A stretch of DNA of 64,000 nucleotides from Pleurotus djamor (GCA_029747585.1 JAPEVF010000197.1:1-64000), one strand, 5' to 3'; positions 38,088 to 50,079 are shown, numbered from the stretch's first letter. The notes: generated by a model not told the origin, from the sequence alone. Translations and numbers: made by a program.

Positions 38088-39650
38088 ATGAGCAGGCCAG
38101 AGAGAGAGATGGTGGTGGTAGGAGAAGAAGAAGAGGAAGGACAAGGGGGAGATGCGTTGGTGGTCAAAGACGTGACTCGCGTGGTAGAGGGATGGAAATG
38201 TCGCAGAGTTTAAAGCCAAGGGAGGGAGCGTTGACGTACTATCCCAGGAAATTCATTCCAATCCAGTTCATGATCATTTTGAGGGAATCTGGTTCGCGGA
38301 GCTCGGGCTCGCTCCTGATCTTACCTTGCACACCCGCTGACACAAGGCACAACATCTTTCCACCACAATCCGCCAAATCTTTTCCCTTTCTCCCGGATCT
38401 TGCCCAGATTCTCTGTCTCTTTTCGGTTAGGTCCGAAATAAAAAACATATAATAAATATCATTTGGTGTTTCACCCAAAATGGCCTCGACTCACCGTCCT
38501 CCCCACTCATTCCTTGCCACGCAACGCGTCGCCCACGGATTTAGCCTTTTCGTCGTCAGAACCACCCACAGATCGTTGTCCGCCTCTTCGGATCTCTTCA
38601 TTCCCCGCCTGTCCTGCCAAATCAAGCACTTATCTCGGAGCGATCGGACTCTCAATATTTCGGGAGACGCGGCAGCGGTAAGAGAAATCCCCTTCAAGTT
38701 CTTTCCTAGCGAACGAAAAAATCGCAAACAACGTATCCCAGCGTCCCCGCCTCTTCGGCTGACTCGAACGTCCAACATCCTCGAGAAAAAAACGCGTCCA
38801 GATCGGTTGCCTGTTGGCAAATAAAGTTAGAAGAAAAAAANCGCAGATTTTATTCCAGATTCCAAAGTGATTTGCCAACCTTATTACCGTGAGACCTCCG
38901 CAATAGGCTTTCGAAGATGGCTGTGTTGGTGGCGGGCGCGGCCCCGAACGAATTCCTCGCAACCCGTCCAACTAGGTGCTTCTCACACACCCATAATCGA
39001 ACCGCTGTCCGATTTCCAACCTCAACCCAACCACACCGAACCTCGAAAACGGGCCTTCTTTCTTCGTTTCGTCGCCTACTCAAAACGACACCCCCGACGT
39101 TCCGAGGGTATGCGAGCGACAATGGGGTTAAGTCTGGAGAAACAGAGCCTCATGACCTGCAACAAAGCGTCAGTCACAAATCCGTGGCAATCTCAAGCTC
39201 TAGAAAACCGCATTGGCCGGATTTTGTCCGATTTAGGTCCAAGTCCGGTTTTCTTGCTAAAAGAGTGCCCGGACTTGACTAAATTGGACTTACCTGGACG
39301 CAGGGCACCGTCACATTTGGGCTGCATTTCAGTGAATTTTGGTCGAGTTCGCAGTGATGAGGATTTCAAAATTCAGTAAATATCATTATGAAAATAGTAT
39401 AGCAAAAGCACGAAATCAAGCATAAAAACAGGGAGAGTACAAGAGAGTAAAGGTAAAGCTATGGTACGGGCAAAGAAGAAAAGTCTGACTGAGAACCTGC
39501 CAACGAGGATTCGGGAGAGGGAAGCGGTGTCTCCCCGCGGGAGAGAAGAATTGGTGACGAGACACGAGAGATAGAATCGCTCGGATATATGGACGGAGAA
39601 GGTCTGGATGATTTCCGTTTGAGTAGATTGCGTGGATGGATGAGATTGAC
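38088..39650. other. upstream region of the HMG-box gene
   Basis: A purine-rich stretch directly upstream of the HMG gene start, then sequence with overlapping short frames at 38463-39379 on both strands. None shows a family resemblance, so no gene is called. Confidence 0.45.
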
Positions 39651-40028
39651 TTACTCTTGGTGGAATTGGCATATTGATGGAAGGGCAGGGGACAGAGACT
39701 CCAGCATACGGACAACCGCGTCGTACTTTTCTTGCAACAGGGTGTGCTGCCGCCGAAGCTCACAAAACTCCTCCCTCCAAAATTCCTCCAGTTCGACGGC
39801 GCGCTTCATGTCGCGGAGCTTGCACATGTACGGATATGCGCAAGCGAGAATACCTATGAGGTATTTGGAGAGTTCTGGATGAATCTGAGTGCCGTTGTTG
39901 GAGCTAATTTCGTTGATAGTGATACTAATGGGGTTTGTGGGGTCGCTGAGGACAAAGGCAGGCAACGATAAGGCGGGAGGGAGTACGTTCTCGACGTTGG
40001 GTGTGTCGGGAGTAGATACGTTAGACAT
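39651..40028 (-). CDS. small hypothetical protein with a charged C-terminal helix
   Basis: I do not recognise the family. The frame runs from MSNVSTPDTPNVENVL (40028) for about 125 residues. An earlier in-frame ATG at 40109 is possible. After a Pro/Thr-rich start there is a segment with two Cys (ILACAYPYMCKLRD), then a strongly charged, probably coiled-coil helix (ELEEFWREEFCELRR, LLQEKYDAVVRMLES). The frame closes soon after a GTAAGT that could be a splice donor, so more exons may follow. The composition looks like a real protein rather than a chance frame. Confidence 0.45.
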   Translation of the reverse strand: MSNVSTPDTPNVENVLPPALSLPAFVLSDPTNPISITINEISSNNGTQIHPELSKYLIGILACAYPYMCKLRDMKRAVELEEFWREEFCELRRQHTLLQEKYDAVVRMLESLSPALPSICQFHQE

Positions 40029-42336
40029 TGCGACGCGCGAAGGAAGTCGGCTGGTGGAATCGGTGCAGTCGGTAGTGGGGGACTTGGAGAAATTCGAACC
40101 ATTCCGCACAGGCGCTCACGCGCTTAATGACCAAACAATGACAAAGTAGAGGGAAAATCGATGTCGAACATCCCCGAAATCCCCGAGTCCGTTTTTTNAG
40201 CTAAAAGTCGGCACACAAAGACCTAAACGAGGCACTAACCCCACCGAGGCCGTGACAAAAGCAGACGTAAGCGGGCCAACGTGGTTTTCTAGAGTCTCAA
40301 GGCACAACAAATCAAACAAAGCGCGACAACGCTTACATATTATGACGAAGGTCACGTCCTTCCACCCAGCAGAAACTCCTTGAGAGTCTAGAATTCCCGT
40401 CGAACCGTCCCGTCGTTGGTACGCACATCCGCATCCCTGTCCCACTTGGCGATCACTCAAGCGACAGTTTGGGGTTCCTTCCTAGGGTTTTCACAAACAA
40501 CCTTCCGATCAGTTCAGTTCCAACAGGTTGCATCGATACACTCGACCATCAAATTCGAACCTTGCAGGTTGCTTGATAGATTTCGTTTTTTTTCCTTTTC
40601 GCTCTTTCGTTTACTGGGCGACACTGATTCCGGAATTTGACTACGGGAGAGGAGAGATCAAGTTGTTTGGTGTACGATGTTCCTCTGTTGCGCACACAGC
40701 TGGTTCCAGGTTTCGCGAGGACGGGTAGGGAGGAGTAAGCCCGCTATCAGAGTCGGAGTGACAAGCAATTCGAACTCCCTCCGTCCCGCCCTTGCTTCGA
40801 GCGTCGTTCCGCGACCTAAAGCAGAAACACTGGCGCAAGGGGTGAGAAGGACGTCCAAACCAAAGATGACTTGTTGCATTACGTTAGACTGGCTCTCCCC
40901 CTCCACCCCTTCTGATGACACTTGCTTTTTCAGTCCACCTAACTGTTTATAAAACAGCCTGGAACCTTTGTCGAACACCGGGCCTAACCTCCTGAAAACA
41001 TCACAAGAGACGATGTATAAATAGCGCTTTTCTTGATCCCAAACTTCTACGCGTCGCGTGATGCTACTCGGAGTGAAGGTCAAAGCGCTCAAGCGTCGAA
41101 ACGTAACCATTGGTGGTCGTTAATTTTGATAAATGCTATAGGCTATAAGATGGATGACGATGACGATGAACGCCCTAAATTCCATTTCCTGTGTTCGATG
41201 ATTCGTCGAAGTTTCTGTTTGCGTGTTTGACTCACCATATACGGACCCTTCGGACGATCAGACAATCATCAAGCTTCCAACCTCGTCTAGCCTAACTAGG
41301 TTAACTTCTTGGGAGCTTTGGAGCGTTGCCTTTTACGTTGCCCCATCCCCTGCACAATGGGCGGTGAGTTTGTCTTTGTTGAGGACACCACCATCCGTGG
41401 ACAGCTTTCAGAACGACGCTGGTGATCCCCTGGGGTGCAAAGGGGAGTAAACAGCCTAGGAAATCCCGTACGGAACGGAACGCGTAACCCTGGATCAATC
41501 GGATTGCAAATGGACGAAAAAAGCATAGAGAACATACCAAATGCGCCAAAGAGCATCTATTCGCTTCACTCCCCCATCAACGGCGTCGAGCATCACTGCA
41601 TCATGCATCAAAAGGACTTTGCTTCCTTCGATAAACCTGCTTCAACGAGCATCTAGAATCAGACCTGTGATTTTAATTATTCATATGCGGTGAGTTCTTT
41701 CGAAGCCCTCCATTGGATGGGACGCTCACCCTATTATCCACGTCCATGGGTGGACGGCATAGTAATATTGATGGGATATTAGGGATCATAAAAATGCCGT
41801 AACTTCGAGACGGGGGAACCTTCTCTGACAGCAGCTGCACAGAGGTTTTTGTCTGGGAATTCCTTGGTGCGAAGGGCTATACCGCTTTTCTCTCGTTATA
41901 GCGAGCAAAGATGGATAAATGCGTCGATAAATCGGGAATCGGGATCAAGAATTANGTGGTATTTTTTTTCGAGGAATTTCTTCCCATGGTTTTGGGATTT
42001 TTTCGAGCAGAAAATCATTCCCCTCCCTCGTTCTAGCGTAGTCGGGGGGCTTCAGGTGGTTCAGTTGGAGAGAATAGTCGAACGTTGTCGACGGTGCGTA
42101 TGTTGTCCTCAGTGTTGTTGTGGGTTGTTGTCTAATTCCTTCCTCCTTTTAAAATCCGCGAAGCGCCCAAGAGATTGTGGACGCTGATGTGATTCCAAAC
42201 TTATCACGCCGTACTTTCTCAGTGACCCTGGGCGCAAAGCACATTGGGAGGAACGGAGCATAACACATTCTCAGAGACTGGCAACGAGGCATAAGCTGAT
42301 TCGTGCTCTCTCCTCCCATCTCCATCTCCATCAACA
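40029..42336. other. intergenic region
   Basis: No gene is supported. A 150-codon minus-strand frame at 40658-41110 and several plus-strand frames lack recognisable motifs. The right end should hold the uridine phosphorylase promoter. Confidence 0.4.
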
Positions 42337-44188
42337 ATGAAGGACACTCTCACAGATGCCAGTACGCAATCATTGCATCCCGCGATGATATGGGATCGTA
42401 GTAACTCATCACCGTGCAACCCACCCATTTGCTTCTCATAGATTTCCCCCGCACTGCGGATCATCGTGTTTATCACCTCGGTTTAAGACCGGGTGAAGTC
42501 GCAAATCGCATTGTATGTCTATATCCATTTTTTGACATACTGTTTTCAATGTTGACGTTGGTTTTTTGTTCATCACTAATATCTCGATAATACCAAGGTG
42601 ACCGTTGGCTCTCCCTCTCGGGCAGACACCATCGCCAAGTTACTCGATGACGAACCAAAACCGTTCAAGTTGTCTTCTGAACGCGGTTTTATAACCATCA
42701 CAGGTCGTTACAAAGACATCCCGATTTCGATTGTCAGCATCGGAATGGGGAGTCCAAATATGGATTTTTTCATGAGAGAAGTCCGTGAATGCATCAGTGG
42801 TGACATGGTAGTAATCAGGTTCGTAGCGAACCCACACCCACCCCTCTGATGATGAGGGATGGATTCCGCATACGACCGTACGGTATTACTTACTGACGTT
42901 TCCTTTCGTTTATGAAATTTCCCAACCCACATCTACGGGTTTAGGCTGGGATCTTGTGGAGCGCTCATCGATGTTCCAGTCGGCTCTATCGTCGTTCCCA
43001 AGGCCTGCGTAAACGTATCTCGAAACGTGGACTTTGACTTCATCAACCCAGACGAATGCTCTGAACCGGCCTATCGCATCAGCAAATCTGTATGTGAATT
43101 CATCCCTTTTTCATTTACATTCTCGATATGTACCCCTCCGCATATGCACACAATATTGACTGCATTCTCGCCAAAAACAATTTAGGTTTCTGCTGATCCG
43201 GATCTTCATCTGGCGGTATGTAACGTTTTATCTCATGAGTTGCTCGTGTTTCGGGGTCTCTGAAGATGGGGATTCTAGGTCCAAAAGGCTCTCGAGGCTG
43301 TTCGACCTTCCGGTTCTGACACCACCATCGTCACGGGCACAGTTAATGCATCCGCCGATAGGTAAGAGAGAGTCATGTCTTTACGGCAATCTCCATCCCA
43401 CATGCACAACATCCCAAATACTGATGATGCGTGACATGTACCACTGTGCACCACCACCCCCTTCGCCCATCCTTCCGTCCTTCCATCCCCACCCTCCCTT
43501 CTACCAGCTTCTATTCGTCTCAGGGCAGACAAACATCGTTCCCGGATCACAATGAGGACTTGATTGAGCAACTCTTATCGTCATCACACGACCTGGCTAC
43601 ATTAGAGGTAAGTCTTTCTACCCCGGCTACGACCTTCCTGTAATTCCCCTGCCTAAATTTACCCTTTCGAACCGCGGTTCGCATGGTCGACCGTCTCGTT
43701 ATGGTTTTATGTGATTTTGACTTTCTCCCCTTTTTTCATTTCTTTCCTAGATGGAGACCTTCCACCTGTACCACCTCGCAGCGTGCTGGGGCCCACGAAA
43801 ATCCGCTTTGAAACCGGCTGAGCCTCCACTCACCACGAACCCTGTCTCACCCACCGTTCATCAAGAAGTCACGTCCAATCAGACCGTCTCTCCACAGGTT
43901 CTAGCCGGACATGATACCGTCATCAAAGCTGCTGCGGCCCAGCTTGTCTTTGCCTCACGCACCTCTCAGGCGTTCATAACCCCCGAACAAGTGTCCGCGC
44001 TCGAGGCGTGGTCGGCTAAAGGCGTTCTGGAGGCCCTGAAGAACACGCCCATCGAAGCTAACGTGAGTTTTTCGCGATGATTTTCGTGCTTATGAGCTCT
44101 TTGTAAATGAAATTGGCTGACTTCTTTTGTTCCTTCTTAGCGACTCCACCAAGAAGAAGGCAGCGTCTGGGAACATCACGCGAACTAA
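42337..44188 (+). CDS. uridine/purine nucleoside phosphorylase
   Basis: A cytosolic nucleoside phosphorylase of the NP-I superfamily, which splits a nucleoside with phosphate into base and ribose-1-phosphate for salvage. Nine exons fit with clean phases: 42337-42361, 42442-42512, 42598-42818, 42945-43089, 43186-43215, 43279-43361, 43508-43607, 43751-44062 and 44141-44188. Signatures are YHLGLRPGEVANRI, TVGSPSRADTIA, SIGMGSPNMDFFMREVRE, VIRLGSCGAL, GRQTSFPDHNEDLI and the family METF segment formed at an exon junction (LEMETFHLYHLA). The first exon is only 25 bases, ending MKDTLTDA. A Pro/Thr/Ser-rich loop after METF is longer than in bacterial enzymes. Its 3' end faces the F-box gene 244 bases away. 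Uridine is the more likely substrate but purine use cannot be excluded. Confidence 0.88.
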
Positions 44189-44432
44189 CTTCGTGCCAAG
44201 AAGGAGGACCAAAATCCAATGCATGTGGAGTGGATTATACTTATACGATATCTATCTTATGTAACAATTTCAAGAAGGCATGCAAAATGTTTCCGAGAAT
44301 AAAGGAAAGGAAAAGGGATGAAGTGAGGTTCGTATCAATAAAAGGACCAAGACCAAGAGAAAGTGGGAGAAACACAGGGACCAGAGGTCACGGACTGTTT
44401 CGTATGCATGATGCGACCCATAAATGGCCTGT

Positions 44433-46610
44433 TTACGCTTTCCAAAGGACGTCTAGAACACCCACGTCTCTCAGAGAATAAGCCTGGTCTTCGGTAACGA
44501 GTTTACACCCCTCGATCCTGACATGGTCAATCATGGCCGGTACGATTGGGGTGCTCACGAGGACACCTACATTAAGAAAGGAATGAGCATGTTGGTCCGT
44601 GTGAGAAGAAAGACAATGAGGCTGAAAGGGAGACCAACTCCTACCCTGACCATGGACCGGCTCAACTGGTTTCTTGGGGTGATGTTTCCCAATCCTCAAA
44701 GGTCTAATGATCCTAGGTGCCTGCCCGTCACGAGATTTACTACCACCTTCTTCGGCATTCTTCGGAGCTTTCATCGCAACATGTCCGTGGTCGCTACCCC
44801 CAGTAGGTGTAGTACCATGAGCAGGAGCAGTAGGCTTCACCCAGCCAACCGCCTTGCCCAGCTTCTGATGGTCCTGGCTGGATGACGCGTTCGAATCCGG
44901 ACCCGAGTTCTGTACAGTCCCAAATCCGTTCCTAATAGCCACGACAGCTCGCAAGTCATCAAACACCATATCGTCACATCCCCAGATATCTAGGGCTTCC
45001 AAAGTAGGGCAGAACTTTGTCCTTGAGTCAGCTGCGAGAGTTTTCATTTTCTTGTCGTTGCTACGTTGGCCACCTCTCGTAAAGGTGACAACAGAAAGTT
45101 CCTGGAGACAGCCCAATATCATCCCTACTCCCGCGCAATTATCCAGGCTTAGAGAGCTAAGGGCTGGGAGATAGCACAGGATCAACCGTCCATCTGCGTC
45201 TTCCTCCTGAGTCATCTTGAAGCGTGACAGCGTGAGATGAGTAAGATGAGCTAGTCGAGGATGACGGAATATATATTCGAGCCGGGGGAGGACGAGAAGT
45301 TCAGGGCAAAAATCTGACGAACCAGGTCGTAATCGCGTGTTGGTAATTTCAAGGTGCTCCAAAGAGGCGAAAGAAAAAGTAGGACATGAAGATCGGAAAG
45401 GTGGATCGCAAGACGTTTCGATGAAGAACTCCTTAAGGGCAGGAAGCTGAAGGGTGCCATACGCGTTTCCGGAATGGTCGTCTAGGGTGTCCAAACCAAC
45501 CTCGAGGACCTGGAGCATTGGGCATGATAAACGAGCCAATAAACGACTAAGGTCGAGGTATGAGAGGTGGCCATTGTATTCAAGATGCTTCAGTTTTGGC
45601 AGTTGCACAGGGGGTATTACCGAGTCGGCGTTGTTAGTGGGGGAAGTTGTCTGACGAGGAGGAAAGGAGAGCTTCACGTGGGACACGACGAGGGCTTCGA
45701 GGTGCTTCGCGGCGAGTAATAGGTCACAGAAGTCTTGAATGGGCATAAGACTGGCGAAATCGGTGCGACCCCGTCGCGACGAGAGTGGGGGAGTATACGC
45801 GATTTCCAGGCGGCGGAGGTTCGCGTATAGACAGGGTGACAAGGAGAAGGGTTTCAGATTCTCTAAGCGTAAATCACGTAGTGGCGAAGACCAATTTGGT
45901 AGATTCGTCCAGTCCCGGTGGCGGGTGGGGTGGCTGGATTTATCAGGGACGTAGAGGGCCAGATGAAGCGTTCTAAGCGCGGTGAATGTTGTGGACTTGT
46001 TGAGAAGGGGAATCAGAGGAATAATATGGGAAGGCTCAAGGCCTTCCCAGCTTAGGAACTGTAAGCGAGCGTCATGCTCTGGAAGGATGGAAAGGATTTC
46101 CGCTATGGCTTGAACAGCCGTCGTGCCATTGTTCACGTTGGTGTCTTTGGGAACACCGTGACTAAAGTCAAGGAGATGTTGACCTGAACGCTGCAAAAAT
46201 AATTCTGTGAGCCAAAAACTGGACATCGAAGGGCTGGAGGATATGCGACGCCACAAAGCGGATGACTCGAGACATAATTCCCTCCAGCGGCGACAGACGT
46301 GTGACGGAATCAGTGGTGGATGTCTACAGCTCGCGTGTCCCCCGTGCGTCGACGATGAAACTAAACCGTAGAAATGAAAGATGTGAAGAAGTAGTTCGTT
46401 CGGAAGTCTATTTGATGGGTTCCGACGCGCTTGTAGAGCGGCTCTTCTCTCCTCGAGTATGGCCACTTCGTCGTGAATTGGGGAGCGCATACGCTGCATT
46501 TGTTCTATGAGCGTTTCGAGATCCTTGTCCCGAGCCAATAACCCATCCAGCTTGGCGTTGACGGTTTCTAGTTCTGCGATGACCTCCGCAAGCGATGCGC
46601 CGTCAGACAT
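44433..46610 (-). CDS. F-box-like protein with leucine-rich region
   Basis: A single-exon gene of 725 residues. The N-terminal 65 residues form a charged coiled coil (LETVNAKLDGLLARDKDLETLIEQ split by charged turns). The F-box-like motif follows as NRLPNELLLHIFHFYG, then HVCRRWRELCLESSALWR. This arrangement is very common in mushroom genomes, where such proteins number in the hundreds. The middle 400 residues show irregular leucine-rich repeats (LKHLEYNGHLSYLDLSRLL, LPALSSLSLDNC). The C-terminal 150 residues are polar with basic runs. F-box proteins recruit substrates to SCF ubiquitin ligases; the substrate here is unknown. The 3' end converges on the phosphorylase gene. Confidence 0.85.
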   Translation of the reverse strand: MSDGASLAEVIAELETVNAKLDGLLARDKDLETLIEQMQRMRSPIHDEVAILEERRAALQARRNPSNRLPNELLLHIFHFYGLVSSSTHGGHASCRHPPLIPSHVCRRWRELCLESSALWRRISSSPSMSSFWLTELFLQRSGQHLLDFSHGVPKDTNVNNGTTAVQAIAEILSILPEHDARLQFLSWEGLEPSHIIPLIPLLNKSTTFTALRTLHLALYVPDKSSHPTRHRDWTNLPNWSSPLRDLRLENLKPFSLSPCLYANLRRLEIAYTPPLSSRRGRTDFASLMPIQDFCDLLLAAKHLEALVVSHVKLSFPPRQTTSPTNNADSVIPPVQLPKLKHLEYNGHLSYLDLSRLLARLSCPMLQVLEVGLDTLDDHSGNAYGTLQLPALKEFFIETSCDPPFRSSCPTFSFASLEHLEITNTRLRPGSSDFCPELLVLPRLEYIFRHPRLAHLTHLTLSRFKMTQEEDADGRLILCYLPALSSLSLDNCAGVGMILGCLQELSVVTFTRGGQRSNDKKMKTLAADSRTKFCPTLEALDIWGCDDMVFDDLRAVVAIRNGFGTVQNSGPDSNASSSQDHQKLGKAVGWVKPTAPAHGTTPTGGSDHGHVAMKAPKNAEEGGSKSRDGQAPRIIRPLRIGKHHPKKPVEPVHGQGRSWSPFQPHCLSSHTDQHAHSFLNVGVLVSTPIVPAMIDHVRIEGCKLVTEDQAYSLRDVGVLDVLWKA

Positions 46611-47065
46611 GGCGGAAGGTGAAGCGTGATTCGAGCGTAGTTAAGAGGCGTCGTCTATGTGCGTTCTAGCCACTTGATGGCCACGCAAGTAATCTTCTGA
46701 GTCACGAATGAAATATGTCGCAGCAAGACGCTCAATGATAGTAGTAGGACAAAGCCGCTGTTGGACCATCATCATGCCAAGCTTTCCAACTCCGAATAGG
46801 ATTATCTTATCGAGTGTCATGATGCTGAGGTACTTCCGGCGGGAAAGAGACGATGATGGCGGTTCTCGTAGGTACTATTTGGCAGGAGTTTATACGTAGA
46901 TCTCGCGCGGAAGCGACTACGTGACTAGGGAAGGAACGATAAACATAAAACCAGCGGATAGCCAAGTGACGGTTGTCCGTGATGGTGGTGCTCGCCTTCT
47001 GTCGAAGGGTTGCAGGAAGTAGAAGGATTGTGTAACATGTTGATTTCAATCGGTCTCTCTCGCCG
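46611..47065. other. spacer between two minus-strand genes
   Basis: Promoter region of the F-box gene and 3' flank of the next gene; no supported open frame. Confidence 0.5.
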
Positions 47066-48022
47066 TCAAGATGACGGATCCCACTTCTCCACCTCCACGC
47101 CACACAAATCTTCCCAACCTGCTAACCATCCATATTCTTCAAGATGAGGCTGTTCTACCCATTTATTGATCGCATCACGCGATATTTCGAAGGTTACACT
47201 GTGTGAGCGAAGAATGTTGACGAGCTTGGTATGTTCATGAAGAGAATGAAGGTATGGTGGGATGATAGAGGGGACGGAGGTGACTAAGGTTGTGGTAGTT
47301 GTATTGAACAAAGGGTTCGGCTGATGAGAGAGGGAAAAGCGTACCAAATTTCTCAAGAGACCAGGTAGCCCACAGAGGTTCTTGGGCAACCCATTGGTAG
47401 CCTCTAGCCTTTACGGCTTCAAAATAGAGTGTTTCGAGGGAATCAACGACCGTGCTCATTCGTTTAAAAATCTTATCCTACGCGACCCCGGCTTAAAACG
47501 CGAAAGGGAGAGGACATAAGGTACTCACTAATTTCACAACAATAGCGTCGAGTTCGGATACCTTCTTTTCCATGAACGCGAGCTTCTCGCCCACAAGGTG
47601 ATAATGTGGTTTACGATCCGGAATCAAAGCCAAAACGTTCCTAAAAACAGAGTCGCGGGCTTAGCTCCATAAACCACACCCAAAAGTTCTGTAAAGAGGG
47701 AACTCACTCTAACTCAGTACGTGTATCTACCAAGCTCCTANGCAGAGCGCATCCCATCAATGAGAACGAGATCATCCCAAGTATTAGCGAGATTCTTTAG
47801 TTCCGATAAAAGCGATCGCGTTTTTCGATGGTACGTTGATTCCACTCCACTCGCGCCGGTTGATGAGCTTGTAGCTGCAGTGGTGTCATTGTGGCGACGA
47901 GGAGATTCAGGTTGGGTAGAAGAGCGTTGATTTTTCTTCTTTTGTGGAGGCGATTTGGGGTTTTGAGGTACGGGGGAGGATGAAGGTGCCGATGGACCTC
48001 GAAAGGAAGAAAGACGACTCAT
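47066..48022 (-). CDS. conserved hypothetical fungal protein
   Basis: The protein starts MSRLSSFRGPSAPSSS at 48022 with about 65 residues rich in Ser, Pro and Lys (PPQKKKNQRSS), probably disordered. A compact helical part follows: LLSELKNLANTWDDLVLIDG, then an ARSLVDTRTELE helix, NVLALIPDRKPHYHLVGEKL, and a helix with VSELDAIVVKL. The C-terminal half includes GYQWVAQEPLWATWSLEKF and ends VEKWDPSS. Three or four short introns join these exons. The N at 47741 must be an extra base, since with it a stop arises right after GMRS. The helical core may match the fungal domain of unknown function DUF5315, but this is from memory and unchecked. No membrane segment or signal peptide is present. Confidence 0.7.
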
Positions 48023-48597
48023 CGGACCGGGAAAGCCCGCAATCAAGGGACGATGTGAGTATAGGGTACCACAGGGGGATTGACCTAGGGGGAGGAACGA
48101 ACCGAGTATTGGCGATATAAAAGAAAAAAAGAAATGAGGAGTATTGAGATCCAAAAACATATTCCCAAGAACCATGAGATGGATGCGAGTCATAAAACTC
48201 GCTGCTCTCAAGGTCAGTTTCAGAGGGGAAGACGAACAGCACTCAAGCAACACTGAGAAGGATTGTGACCAGTCCTCGTGAATTGGGTTGAGTGGAGAAG
48301 GATGTTCGTAGTTCTCATTTACATTCACGCAAAAGTAAGTTTATGACCTCGTCACACTGCGGGGGCCCAAGTATTTTTCGGCCGGAGAAAGGGGCTGTGA
48401 AAAATGTCGTCTGAACCCATCGGCTTTCTCCGCCGTAGAAAGATTAGATAGCTGGATGTAAAAAAGCTTGGAAAAATGATATCTACTTCCTGGATGTTTC
48501 GGTAGCAGAAATATTAGCTGTGTCGCGACCTTTGTATTGTGTAAAAAGTCAAAAGAAATCTTTTGTGTCTCTCATACCTGGTTTTTGAGTACAAAGG

Positions 48598-48625
48598 TTA
48601 CCTTTCTCCCGACCGAGAAAGGTAA
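48598..48625. repeat. perfect 11-bp inverted repeat, 6-base loop
   Basis: TTACCTTTCTC (48598-48608) pairs with GAGAAAGGTAA (48615-48625). It is not placed as a terminator of a known gene. Confidence 0.8.
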
Positions 48626-48708
48626 TATTTCTCAAAGACATTTCTCCCGGGTGGCACAAGACCTTTCTTTGACCCTTTGTCGGGCCAGAAAGGTGTTATT
48701 TTTCCGAT

Positions 48709-48794
48709 GAAAGGTATCCTTTCTCTTTTCGCTGGTTCTTTGATAAAAACAAAGGCTTTTTTTGCGGAGAAATCGACGAAAAAGGATACCTTTC
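48709..48794. repeat. 14-bp inverted repeat spaced 58 bases
   Basis: GAAAGGTATCCTTT at 48709-48722 and its exact reverse complement AAAGGATACCTTTC at 48781-48794. Flanking TTTCGCTGG and CCAGCGAAA words extend the symmetry in part. This resembles the inner structure of a fold-back or MITE-like element, but no target-site duplication was identified. Confidence 0.65.
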
Positions 48795-48984
48795 TCCAGC
48801 GAAAAAGGTCGGTGAAAAAGTAATCGCGGCGATGAGGGAGGAGATGAGCAGGCGATGAGGGAGGAGATGGAGTGGGTGATCATCGCGCAAGAGGCGGGTG
48901 ATCATCGTGTATATCGTGTATATTATTATAGATTCAGAGTGGGTACATGGCGAGAGTCAAGAAATATGAGTACTACGTGGTGGA

Positions 48985-50079
48985 TTAGTATTCAATGAGC
49001 AATCTATGAGCCTAAACGAAGGGATGAGCTAGATCAAAGAGGAATAAGAGGGTACGCACGAGTGGCTTGAGGTTGGTAGGGTCGAAGGCCATGCGATGGA
49101 AATGTGGGTGGTCGGGCGTTGCCTTCTCAATTTGCCCGTGTCCTTCGGGCTCGATGTGCACGACGAACATGGGTTTTCGCTCGAAATCGTAGGCGTATAT
49201 GAGTGCCCGAGCATCGGCGCGGAAGAATGAATGCAATCCGCGTCTGGAAGAGGGAATCAGAACAGACTAGCGACGAGAGGAGGGAGGAGGTGAAGATAGA
49301 ATCGACAGGACTAGACGAAATGGGCGGGGAAGAGCAGGAGGGGAAGGAAAGAAAAGACAAGACAAGGATCGAAGAGTGACCCCGTGAGCAAAGGATCCCG
49401 CAACGACGGATCAGGAGGGCAGAATGAGGGGGTTCCAGAGATCGCGAGCTGTATGGAATAAAGATGACATGGAAGTGCCCGAATGGAATGGTGGTAGGAG
49501 GGGTTGAAAAAGCGCGGAGCCGGGGAGAGAAACGAAAACCGTAAAGAGAAGGGAAGGGGCCGACCTGAAGGAAAGAAGAGCGACGACCTGGGCTATGAAT
49601 AGAATGGGGCAGGGTGCGAAGGCAGGGAGGAGAAGAAAGACGTATGAAGGGGGGAGGGTGAAAAAGAGGTCTGGGAGTCGGATGACGGATGGGCAAGGCT
49701 ATGGGGAATGAAGATGGTGATGTGGAATACGCATCAAAGGGATCGACGCGAAGAATCGAGACGAAGGGGGGATAACGAAGCAAGCAAAAGTAGAACAATT
49801 CGGAATACTCACTCGACGACCAAGAAATCGCACATTATATCTCCGTACAGCTGCTCCCCAAACAGCTTCAACGCCGTCTTCAAGATCTCCGCTGCGTCGC
49901 TCTCGAGGAAGATCTCCTTCGTGAAGTAATAGTGTTGCTCCATGTCCCCCACAATGTCGAAGTCGTAGCGGTATGGTCGGCTCATAAACGGCGTCGGCTT
50001 GTCTACATAGAAACTCTGTTGGGCCAAAGGAAAGCAGTCAGTTACTCTCCCGGTGTTTGGATACAAGTCTACTCACCAT
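48985..50079 (-). CDS. hypothetical protein with a 569-base intron
   Basis: I do not recognise this gene. The model has four exons: 50079-50077 (only the ATG), 50015-49813, 49243-49060 and 49011-48985, giving about 138 residues. The protein begins SFYVDKPTPFMSRPYRYD after the Met, and includes EILKTALKLFGEQLYGD, a FVVHIEPEGHGQIEK segment, and ends LAHRLLIEY. It has no signal peptide or membrane helix and reads like a compact alpha/beta domain. All splice sites are GT-AG and every junction keeps the frame. The second intron is ten times the local norm and pyrimidine-rich in the coding sense. The start codon sits at the very end of its exon. Confidence 0.65.

Larger units (their letters stand above)
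48023..48984. other. hairpin-rich intergenic spacer
   Basis: No coding frame is supported. From about 48.36 to 48.84 kb the sequence is dominated by repeated GAGAAAGG/CCTTTCTC words in both orientations, able to form several hairpins. Downstream are two near copies of a GAGGGAGGAGATG word at about 48835-48868 and a GTGTATATCGTGTATATT stretch at 48908. Confidence 0.6.

Noticed and set aside
40658..41110. 150-codon minus-strand open frame
   Set aside because: No family motif, no signal peptide or coiled coil, and overlapping frames of similar length on the other strand.
49127..49798. 223-codon open frame inside the long intron
   Set aside because: Dominated by Ser/Pro/Phe from pyrimidine-rich intron sequence, and it overlaps exon 3 of a better-supported gene in another frame.
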